A stretch of 5,054 bases of DNA from Verrucomicrobiota bacterium (GTDB lineage: Bacteria; Verrucomicrobiota; Verrucomicrobiia; Verrucomicrobiales; DEV007). Below the pieces are notes generated by a model. The model made no database searches. It was not told the DNA's origin and was given only the letters and a program-made list of their open reading frames with translations. Where the stretch lies: positions 1-5,054 of the forward strand of contig JAADHD010000309.1 of NCBI GenBank assembly GCA_013152075.1, in the 5' to 3' direction. How positions within the stretch are numbered: position 1 is the first letter of the stretch; each line of letters starts with the position of its first letter. Positions 1 to 5,016 of the stretch are shown here, one piece after another. The position numbers were made by a program, and so were the translations under genes.

Positions 1-105
1 AAGTGATAAAAAAAGCGGTCTTGTTGCCAAAGATGACTGACGTCAAAGAGGTCGTGAAGTTTTTCTGCGAGTAGTAAAAACCCTGCTCATGCTGCTTGTT
101 TCAAC
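1..105. other. Flank downstream of panB; possible 3' end of a convergent gene
   Basis: This stretch lies beyond the panB stop. On the plus strand, one frame is open from the window edge to a TAG at 72-74; its last residues read VLLPKMTDVKEVVKFFCE, which is protein-like. A second plus frame is open from the edge to a TGA at 38-40, ending SGLVAKDD. Either could be the C-terminus of a gene convergent with panB, but both are too short to identify and at most one is real. A minus-strand frame also stays open to the edge but lacks a convincing start. I see no clear stem-plus-T-tract terminator for panB here. Confidence 0.2.
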
Positions 106-876
106 TTACTGAATCTCCTTGATATAGGAGTGTGCCGCTTTTTCGAGGTCGCCGGCAAAATCGGCATACACGGTGGCAAAAGGAGGACGGAACCACGGGT
201 AGGCACCGAGTAAGTCGTGGATGACCCGGATCTGGCCATCACAATCGGAGCCGGCGCCGATGCCAATAGTCGGGATTTTCAGGCTGCGGGTGATTTCTGC
301 CGCAACTTCAGGAACCACGCTTTCCAGCACGATGGCTCCGACTCCCGCTTGTTGCAGATCTTTGGCAGAGCGCAGCAGGCGCTCGGCATCGTCCTGGGTG
401 CGGCCCTTTTTTTTGTAGCCGCCCTCTTCACGCACTCGCTGAGGAAGCATGCCGATATGGCCAATCATCGGAATGCCGTGCTGAGTGAGGTGGCATACCT
501 TGTCGATTTGAGAGGTGCCGCCCTCCAGTTTGACGGCATCAGCTCCGGCTTCCATCAGGCGCTGGGCATTCTCCAGGGCTTCGTCGGGTGTGCGATAGCT
601 ATGGTAGGGGAGGTCGGCTCCCAGAAGTGCATTTTTGACCCCTCGGGCAACGACTTGGGTGTGATAGATCATATGCTCTATCGTCACGCCGGTGGTGTCC
701 TCCAGGCCGGCAAATACCATGCCCAGGGAGTCGCCGACTAGAATGAAATCGATGCCCGCTTCGTCTAGCAGGCGACCGGTGGGATAATCGTAAGCCGTGA
801 GCGATGAAATGATCTCACCGGCGGACTTTTTTTCCTTAAGTAGCAGGAAAGGATCTTTATTCGAAGGCTGGGTCAT
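106..876 (-). CDS. panB: 3-methyl-2-oxobutanoate hydroxymethyltransferase (ketopantoate hydroxymethyltransferase)
   Basis: PanB is the cytoplasmic enzyme that moves a hydroxymethyl group from 5,10-methylene-tetrahydrofolate to alpha-ketoisovalerate, giving ketopantoate, the first committed step to pantothenate and CoA. The 256-residue product is close to the E. coli length of 264. It shows the family blocks LTAYDYPT (26-33), ILVGDSLGMV (45-54), GADLP (86-90), KLEGG (116-120), GHIGMLPQ (139-146), VLESVVPE (183-190) and IPTIGIGAG (201-209). By eye the metal ligands are D49, D88 and E118 and the catalytic acid is E185, all four positions later than in E. coli. I chose the ATG at 874-876. The frame stays open upstream to a TTG at 960, but that would add 28 basic, unconserved residues overlapping folK. 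The ATG follows the folK TAA by one base (TAAAATG) and has no Shine-Dalgarno sequence, so translational coupling to folK is likely. It is the last gene of the cluster. Identification is firm. Confidence 0.97.
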   Translation of the reverse strand: MTQPSNKDPFLLLKEKKSAGEIISSLTAYDYPTGRLLDEAGIDFILVGDSLGMVFAGLEDTTGVTIEHMIYHTQVVARGVKNALLGADLPYHSYRTPDEALENAQRLMEAGADAVKLEGGTSQIDKVCHLTQHGIPMIGHIGMLPQRVREEGGYKKKGRTQDDAERLLRSAKDLQQAGVGAIVLESVVPEVAAEITRSLKIPTIGIGAGSDCDGQIRVIHDLLGAYPWFRPPFATVYADFAGDLEKAAHSYIKEIQ

Positions 877-877
877 T

Positions 878-1408
878 TTAGCAGGAGGGGCTGAGTGAAT
901 CGGCGAATAGTGGCGCGGCGACCTGTTCGAGAGGGGGCTCTTCCGAATCCAGTTCGGCAAGCAGGGTGATGATATCTTGGTGGTGACCGGGAAGAATCAG
1001 GTTGGGGCGTATTTCGGCTAGAGGTTGAAGCACAAAGCGGCGCTGACTGAGTCTTGGGTGGGGGATGGTGAGTTCATCGCTGTTGATCACCAGATCACCG
1101 GCGTAAAGAATATCCAGATCGATGGTTCGGGGGGTGTTGCGTTGGCGTTGAGTGGGGCGGCCGAGTTTGCCTTCTATTTCTCTCAGCCGGGATAGTAAAT
1201 CGAGCGGAGAAATTTCAATTTCGAGCTCAATAGTCATATTGTAAAAAGAGCTGGTATTTTCTTCGCAATCAACAGGTTCTGTCAGATAGGCTGATGACGA
1301 TAGGGCGGGTGAGTGGTCAATGGAAATCTTGCGAACGGAAGCTGCGGCTCGTTGCAGGTTTTGCAGCCGATTTCCGATATTGGATCCTAGGCCGATGCCG
1401 TATTTCAT
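878..1408 (-). CDS. folK: 2-amino-4-hydroxy-6-hydroxymethyldihydropteridine pyrophosphokinase (HPPK)
   Basis: FolK transfers pyrophosphate from ATP to 6-hydroxymethyl-7,8-dihydropterin, making the pterin substrate for dihydropteroate synthase in folate synthesis. The 176-residue product carries the HPPK signature in order: GLGSNIGNR (6-14), YLTEPV (41-46), FYN with N57, the IEGKLGR block (78-84), PRTIDLDIL (93-101) and IPHPR (115-119). D97 and D99 match the two magnesium-binding aspartates of E. coli HPPK (D95, D97), and R94, H117 and R123 match its R92, H115 and R121. The protein is about 17 residues longer than the E. coli enzyme (159), because of an unconserved acidic/proline-rich C-terminal tail after about residue 155. 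The ATG at 1406-1408 has an AGGA six bases upstream, the best ribosome binding site in the window. It sits 36 bases after dapB and one base before panB, whose enzyme uses a folate cofactor. This is a single-domain HPPK, not a FolB-FolK fusion. Confidence 0.96.
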   Translation of the reverse strand: MKYGIGLGSNIGNRLQNLQRAAASVRKISIDHSPALSSSAYLTEPVDCEENTSSFYNMTIELEIEISPLDLLSRLREIEGKLGRPTQRQRNTPRTIDLDILYAGDLVINSDELTIPHPRLSQRRFVLQPLAEIRPNLILPGHHQDIITLLAELDSEEPPLEQVAAPLFADSLSPSC

Positions 1409-1410
1409 TT

Positions 1411-1432
1411 TGAATCCTATGTTCTGAATCCT
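1411..1432 (-). promoter_or_regulatory. folK ribosome binding site within a duplicated AGGATTCA
   Basis: Read on the minus strand, the 36-base gap between dapB and folK contains AGGATTCA twice, at 1432-1425 and 1418-1411, with a 14-base period. The copy nearer the gene places AGGA six bases before the folK ATG, a plausible Shine-Dalgarno site that supports the chosen start. The second copy may be a chance duplication or may bind regulators or ribosomes; nothing else supports a function. Confidence 0.45.
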
Positions 1433-1444
1433 GGGCTTTACTCA

Positions 1445-2176
1445 TCAACGCAAGCCGAGCACATCCTGCATATCGAACAGGCCCTTGTTTTGATCTTGAA
1501 GCCACAGGGCGGATCTGACCGCGCCGGAGGCGAAGGTGTCGCGGCTGGAGGCTTTGTGGGTGAGCTCAACGCGCTCTCCTGATCCGGCATAGATGACGGT
1601 GTGATCTCCGACCACATCGCCGCCGCGTACGGCGTGTAGGCCGATCTCGGTGTTTTTGCGTGGCCCGACGTCGCCATGTCTTCCGTGCATGGTGTCGTCG
1701 GCGTAAGAGAGTCCGCGGGTTTCATCGAGGATCTCTACCAGGCGGCGAGCCGTGCCACTGGGGGAATCTACTTTGTCGCGGTGATGCATCTCGACAACTT
1801 CGAGGTCGAAGTTGTCGCCGAGGATCTCGGTGGCCCTTCGGGTGAGGTAAAAGAGGGTATTGACGCCGACACTGAAGTTGGGAGCTTTGACGATGGCGAT
1901 GCTTTCCGAGGCTTTGTTGATGAATGCGAGCTCTTCATCGCTGTGGCCAGTGGTGCCGGTCACCACTTTGATGTTCTGTTGCAAGCAGGCTTCGAGCAGT
2001 TCGGTGGTGAAGCTGTGATGGCTGAAATCGATCACGGTATCGCAGTTTGCGAGCGCTTCTTTGAGTGCGCCCATATCGATCTGTGCGCCGACTTCTATTT
2101 CGGCGGTTTTCCCTGCGCAAGAGATGACGGCTTGTCCCATCCGTCCTTCGGCGCCTGTTACGAGCAGTTTTGTCAT
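1445..2176 (-). CDS. dapB: 4-hydroxy-tetrahydrodipicolinate reductase
   Basis: DapB reduces the DapA product with NAD(P)H to tetrahydrodipicolinate, the branch-point intermediate of diaminopimelate and lysine synthesis. The 243-residue product has an N-terminal Rossmann fold with GAEGRMG (8-14), VIDFSHH (48-54), GTTGHSDEE (74-82) and APNFSVGVN (98-106). The catalytic block EMHHRDKVDSPSGTA (129-143) includes H131, H132 and K135. The C-terminal block HKASSRDTFASGAVRSALWL (207-226) is typical. The protein is about 30 residues shorter than the E. coli enzyme (273), chiefly between the first Rossmann strand and VIDF, which makes it resemble the compact actinobacterial form (about 245). D34 follows the second strand, where M. 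tuberculosis DapB uses an Asp to hold the NADH ribose, so NADH use is plausible. The ATG at 2174-2176 begins directly at the Rossmann strand. No Shine-Dalgarno site precedes it (TTAACAAC-ATG). It lies 48 bases after dapA. Confidence 0.97.
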   Translation of the reverse strand: MTKLLVTGAEGRMGQAVISCAGKTAEIEVGAQIDMGALKEALANCDTVIDFSHHSFTTELLEACLQQNIKVVTGTTGHSDEELAFINKASESIAIVKAPNFSVGVNTLFYLTRRATEILGDNFDLEVVEMHHRDKVDSPSGTARRLVEILDETRGLSYADDTMHGRHGDVGPRKNTEIGLHAVRGGDVVGDHTVIYAGSGERVELTHKASSRDTFASGAVRSALWLQDQNKGLFDMQDVLGLR

Positions 2177-2224
2177 GTTGTTAATTGAGTGGTTCTATTG
2201 GTGGTCAACGAGTTGTTTGACTTT

Positions 2225-3103
2225 TTAAATAATTCCTAAACTTTTAAGAATGTCTTCCAAAGCGCTGCGTTTGTCGTCTTCCATTGCCACTAAAGGCAGG
2301 CGGACTTCGCCTGAGCAGATGTTTGCCAGATTCAGCGCGGTTTTGATCGGTACTGGGTTGGGCGCCATTTGCAACATGGCGCTGAACAGCGGGTAGTATT
2401 TCTGGTGGATCGCTAGAGCGTCCTTGAAGCGGTCGTCCAGAGCAGCGGACACTAGCTGGCTCATCGCTGCGGGGATGATGTTCGATGCCACGCTGATCAC
2501 TCCGACGGCTCCCACGCTCATGAATGGCAGGGTGAGGGAGTCGTCGCCGGAAAGCAGTTCGAAGGATTCGGGTAGCACTTGTCTGAGTTGGTTGATTCTC
2601 TCGGAGGCGCCTCCGGCTTCTTTCAAGGCAATGATATTCGGACAATTTTCGGCCAGCCGCGAGACGGTATCGACATTGATCTCGATGCCGCAACGCCCGG
2701 GAATGGAATAGAGGATGATGGGTAGCTCCGAGGAGTGAGCGATCGCTTGATAGTGTTGGAACAGGCCTTCCGGGGAAGGTTTGTTGTAATAAGGAGCGAC
2801 GATCAGAGCGGCATCGGCGCCGGCTTTCTCCGCTTGTTGGATCAGCGAAATGGCTTCGTCGGTGGAGTTGGATCCGGTTCCGGCGATCACGAGGCCGCGT
2901 TTGGCGGTGTGCTCTACGGCGAGTTCGATCACTCGAATGTGCTCTTCGTGGGAGAGTGTGGGAGCTTCTCCGGTGGTGCCGACCGGTACGACTCCTGAGA
3001 TTCCGTTTTCGAATTGGCGATCAATCAGTGCGCAAAAAGCATCGGTATCGATACCTTGATCGGTGAACGGGGTGGCTAAGGCGGTATGGACTCCAGCAAA
3101 CAT
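2225..3103 (-). CDS. dapA: 4-hydroxy-tetrahydrodipicolinate synthase
   Basis: DapA condenses pyruvate with aspartate semialdehyde, the first committed step of the diaminopimelate/lysine pathway. The 292-residue product has exactly the length of the E. coli enzyme and is a TIM-barrel aldolase of the DHDPS/NAL family. Visible motifs are VGTTGEAPTL (41-50), GTGSNST (75-81), APYYNKPSPEGL (103-114), LYSIPGRCG (131-139), IIALKEAGG (157-165) and LLSGDDSLTL (183-192). K161 is the Schiff-base lysine. T43/T44, Y106, Y132 and R137 match the catalytic triad and substrate arginine of E. coli (T44/T45, Y107, Y133, R138). The conserved GTTGE block, the Arg and the genes on either side favour true DapA over N-acetylneuraminate lyase or other aldolases. 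Residues matching the E. coli lysine allosteric site are mostly present (H52, H55, N79, E83, Y105), which suggests feedback inhibition by lysine. The start is the ATG at 3101-3103, with no recognisable Shine-Dalgarno site. It lies 28 bases after dapF. Confidence 0.97.
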   Translation of the reverse strand: MFAGVHTALATPFTDQGIDTDAFCALIDRQFENGISGVVPVGTTGEAPTLSHEEHIRVIELAVEHTAKRGLVIAGTGSNSTDEAISLIQQAEKAGADAALIVAPYYNKPSPEGLFQHYQAIAHSSELPIILYSIPGRCGIEINVDTVSRLAENCPNIIALKEAGGASERINQLRQVLPESFELLSGDDSLTLPFMSVGAVGVISVASNIIPAAMSQLVSAALDDRFKDALAIHQKYYPLFSAMLQMAPNPVPIKTALNLANICSGEVRLPLVAMEDDKRSALEDILKSLGII

Positions 3104-3131
3104 GGTGACAAAATTTCAGTGAAAATCAGGA

Positions 3132-3944
3132 TTAGATAGGAAAAAAGGTGCCTTCGAAAGTGAATTCGGCAGGACCGGTGAGAGTGGTGTTGTGATATTG
3201 GCCCTCATCATTTTGATCAAAATCAACCAGCAGGGTGTCACCACCGCGAACGGTGATTTTTACCGGCAGGGGGGATTCATTCAGTTGATGATGAATGAGA
3301 GAGCAGGCAACCATTCCGGTTCCGCAGGCCAGGGTCTCGTTTTCGACCCCGCGTTCATAAGTGCGGATGTGGATATGGTCGGGGCCGACGACCTGCATGA
3401 AATTCACGTTGGTGCCGGCGGGTGAAAAGTGTTGGTGATGGCGAATGCCTGAACCTAGATTGCAAATGTCGATTTTTTCCAGGTCATCCACCATAAGCAC
3501 CGCATGAGGGACGCCGGTGTTGACGGAATGAACGATGACTTCCTCGCCATTGATGGATAGCGGGATGTTCATTTGCTGGTCATGAGGAGTGCCGAGATTG
3601 ACCCGGATCGAGTCGGCGAGAATGTCAGCTTGAATGACCCCTGCCATGGTTTCAAAAGAAATTTTGTCCAAGGTGTCATCGTTCAGGCGATTGACAAAAT
3701 GGGCAAAACAACGCGCTCCATTGCCGCACATTTCGGCTTCGCCACCGTCGGCGTTGTAATAGCGCATACGGTAATCGGCTCCGTTCTCTGCAGGCTCAAC
3801 CGCCAGCAATCCATCTGCGCCGATGCCTTTCTGGCGTTGGCACAATTTTGCGATTTCTTCTCCTGTTAGAGAGAGAGTATTCTCGCGGTTGTCGACGACG
3901 ACGAAATCGTTGCCGGCACCGTTCATTTTCCAGAAGTGGATCAT
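3132..3944 (-). CDS. dapF: Diaminopimelate epimerase
   Basis: DapF is the PLP-independent racemase that turns LL-diaminopimelate into meso-diaminopimelate, the form used in peptidoglycan and decarboxylated to lysine. The 270-residue product (E. coli 274) has the two-lobe family pattern: KMNGAGNDFV (6-15), KGIGADGLL (39-47), YYNADGGEAEMCGNGARC (62-79) and, in the second half, NTGVPHAV (142-149), GTNVNF (177-182) and YERGVENETLACGTG (196-210). The two catalytic cysteines are C73 and C207. N12, N64, E197 and R198 match substrate-binding residues of E. coli (N11, N64, E208, R209). There is one extra residue between the ERG and ETLACG motifs relative to E. coli. The ATG at 3942-3944 gives the usual N-terminus in which M-x-F/H-x-K-M precedes the GNDF motif; the Shine-Dalgarno match is weak at best. 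It is 53 bases downstream of trpA, across a gap with an inverted repeat, and 28 bases upstream of dapA. Confidence 0.97.
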   Translation of the reverse strand: MIHFWKMNGAGNDFVVVDNRENTLSLTGEEIAKLCQRQKGIGADGLLAVEPAENGADYRMRYYNADGGEAEMCGNGARCFAHFVNRLNDDTLDKISFETMAGVIQADILADSIRVNLGTPHDQQMNIPLSINGEEVIVHSVNTGVPHAVLMVDDLEKIDICNLGSGIRHHQHFSPAGTNVNFMQVVGPDHIHIRTYERGVENETLACGTGMVACSLIHHQLNESPLPVKITVRGGDTLLVDFDQNDEGQYHNTTLTGPAEFTFEGTFFPI

Positions 3945-3961
3945 TGCTCGGAATGGTAGTT

Positions 3962-3993
3962 CTTCCCTGTGTAGAGGAGTCTTGCCAGGGAAG
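3962..3993 (-). other. Inverted repeat (8-bp perfect stem, 16-base loop) between trpA and dapF
   Basis: Arms CTTCCCTG (3962-3969) and CAGGGAAG (3986-3993) are perfectly complementary and fall in the 53-base gap between trpA and dapF. In the minus-strand transcript the hairpin starts four bases after the trpA stop and ends 17 bases before the dapF start. No run of U follows it on either strand, so it is not a standard intrinsic terminator. Possible roles are transcript end protection, RNA processing or partial attenuation between trpA and the dap genes. It could also be chance. Confidence 0.4.
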
Positions 3994-3997
3994 GAAA

Positions 3998-4804
3998 TTA
4001 GACTGACTTTACCGCATCCACAAGCGGTTTCACAAAGGCTTCGACCTGTTCTGCCAGATCGGATTTATCACCATGGGCTTCTACGCAGCGCACAATGGCG
4101 GAACCCACCACGACGGCATCAGCGGCTTGGGCGACACTTCGTGCTTGCTCGACGGTTGAGATGCCGAAACCTACAGCGACAGGCAGTTTGGTGTGCTGTT
4201 GAATTCCTGCAACTTGTTGGTCAATGTCGTCAGCGAGATCGCTTTTTGCCCCAGTCACTCCTTCACGGCAGACATAATAAATAAAACCTTCACCCGATTT
4301 GGTGATCGATTCGATGCGTTCATCAGGAGTCGTAGGGGCGATCAGGCGAATGTGACAGAGTTCACTCGATTCTTTTAACTCTGTATTCAGAGTGGTTTCT
4401 TCAGGAGGCAGGTCGAGAAATAAAACACCGTCCACGCCAGCGGCGGAGGCGTCCTGGTGAAAACGAGTGAAGCCGTACACGTAAACCGGGTTGAGATAAG
4501 TGAAGAGGACGATGGGAGTTTCCGAACCGGTTTTGCGCAGATCCCGCACCAGATCGAGAATGCCTGGAAGGGTTGCGCCTGAGTCGAGAGCGCGTTGCGC
4601 TGCCATTTGATTGACGACTCCATCAGCGAGCGGGTCGGAGAAGGGCACGCCGAGTTCGATGATGTCTGCGCCAGCTCGTTCCAGAGCTTGAATGACCTCC
4701 AGCGAGCGAGGCATGTCGGGGTCGCCGCCACCCACATAGGCGATGAAAGCGCTTTTGTTTTCACTGCGCAGTTGGCTGAATACTTGATCGATACGCTTGC
4801 TCAT
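3998..4804 (-). CDS. trpA: Tryptophan synthase alpha subunit
   Basis: TrpA cleaves indole-3-glycerol phosphate to indole and glyceraldehyde 3-phosphate; indole then passes through a tunnel to the TrpB partner, which makes tryptophan. The 268-residue product equals the E. coli length. It is a TIM barrel showing GADIIELGVPFSDPLADG (45-62), with catalytic E50 and D61 (E. coli E49, D60). It also has FLDLPPEE (129-136), REGVTGAK (180-187) with the loop threonine T184, GFGIST (212-217) and the phosphate-binding GSAIV (234-238). Two places differ from common TrpA sequences: VGGGDPD (24-30) instead of a T-x-GDP pattern, and GVVNQ (62-66) where most have GPxIQ. I chose the ATG at 4802-4804. A TTG four codons upstream is in frame, but neither has a Shine-Dalgarno site, and the ATG gives the normal N-terminus. 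It is the first gene of the cluster, and no trpB lies within 250 bases upstream. Confidence 0.96.
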   Translation of the reverse strand: MSKRIDQVFSQLRSENKSAFIAYVGGGDPDMPRSLEVIQALERAGADIIELGVPFSDPLADGVVNQMAAQRALDSGATLPGILDLVRDLRKTGSETPIVLFTYLNPVYVYGFTRFHQDASAAGVDGVLFLDLPPEETTLNTELKESSELCHIRLIAPTTPDERIESITKSGEGFIYYVCREGVTGAKSDLADDIDQQVAGIQQHTKLPVAVGFGISTVEQARSVAQAADAVVVGSAIVRCVEAHGDKSDLAEQVEAFVKPLVDAVKSV

Positions 4805-4890
4805 AGACGCCCGCAAAGTGTGGGCACTGTATGGTTAACGCAAGCGAGGATTTTGGGGAATGGGTCAGCTAAGAAGAATAGAAAACTGAA

Positions 4891-5016
4891 CCGCAGATTG
4901 CACAGATGAAGAAGGGAGCATAGGGGGGGGGGAGAGAAGAGATTCTCACGCCCGCTTCGCTCAATGCGCAAAGAGCGCAAAGGAAGAGGGGATTGAGCCG
5001 TAGAAAGACGCAGAAG
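4891..5016. repeat. Degenerate CGCAGA/GCGCAAAG-type intergenic repeat patch
   Basis: Three short blocks share a theme. At 4891-4908 is CCGCAGATTGCACAGATG, with CAGAT repeated at a 9-base period. At 4966-4982 GCGCAAAG occurs twice at a 9-base period (4966-4973 and 4975-4982). At 5002-5016 is AGAAAGACGCAGAAG, with AGAA repeated at a 10-base period. From memory, similar 'CCGCAGATTACGCAGAT' and 'GCGCAAAGACGCAAAG' tracts are scattered between genes in Verrucomicrobia, Planctomycetes and some other phyla. Here they look like worn remnants rather than a fresh array. No coding role is apparent. Confidence 0.5.
4923..4932. repeat. Run of ten G (C10 on the cluster strand)
   Basis: Ten consecutive G residues lie about 118 bases upstream of the trpA start. 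Long G/C homopolymers are prone to slipped-strand length change and, near promoters, can alter expression. Here there is no identified promoter to be affected, so a function is only a possibility. It could equally be a sequencing length error, since homopolymers are error-prone. Confidence 0.7.

Noticed and set aside
217..741. 174-codon open frame on the plus strand
   Set aside because: It lies wholly antisense to panB, whose motifs are unmistakable, and its translation shows no recognisable domain.
106..960. Longer panB form starting at a TTG at 960
   Set aside because: The extra 28 residues are basic and unconserved and overlap folK by 83 bases; the ATG at 876 gives the normal family N-terminus.
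1676..2188. 170-codon open frame on the plus strand
   Set aside because: It is the antisense shadow of dapB and resembles no family I know.
2177..2208. Promoter-like TTGACC, 17-base spacer, ATTAAC before dapB
   Set aside because: The -35 matches five of six but the -10 only three of six, and it ends three bases from the dapB ATG, leaving no room for a normal leader.
2204..2225. GTCAA/TTGAC stem followed by five T on the plus strand
   Set aside because: The stem is only five A/T-rich pairs and faces the non-transcribed strand; it is too weak to call a terminator.
3114..3124. TTTCA-G-TGAAA palindrome in the dapF-dapA gap
   Set aside because: It is short and A/T-rich, likely chance, with no second copy to suggest an operator.
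4865..4921. 18-codon minus-strand open frame upstream of trpA as a trp attenuator leader peptide
   Set aside because: It contains no tryptophan codon, has only the C10 run before its ATG, and shows no following terminator/antiterminator pair.
4934..4947. GAGAA/TTCTC hairpin beside the G10 run
   Set aside because: A five-pair stem in purine-rich repetitive DNA is expected by chance.
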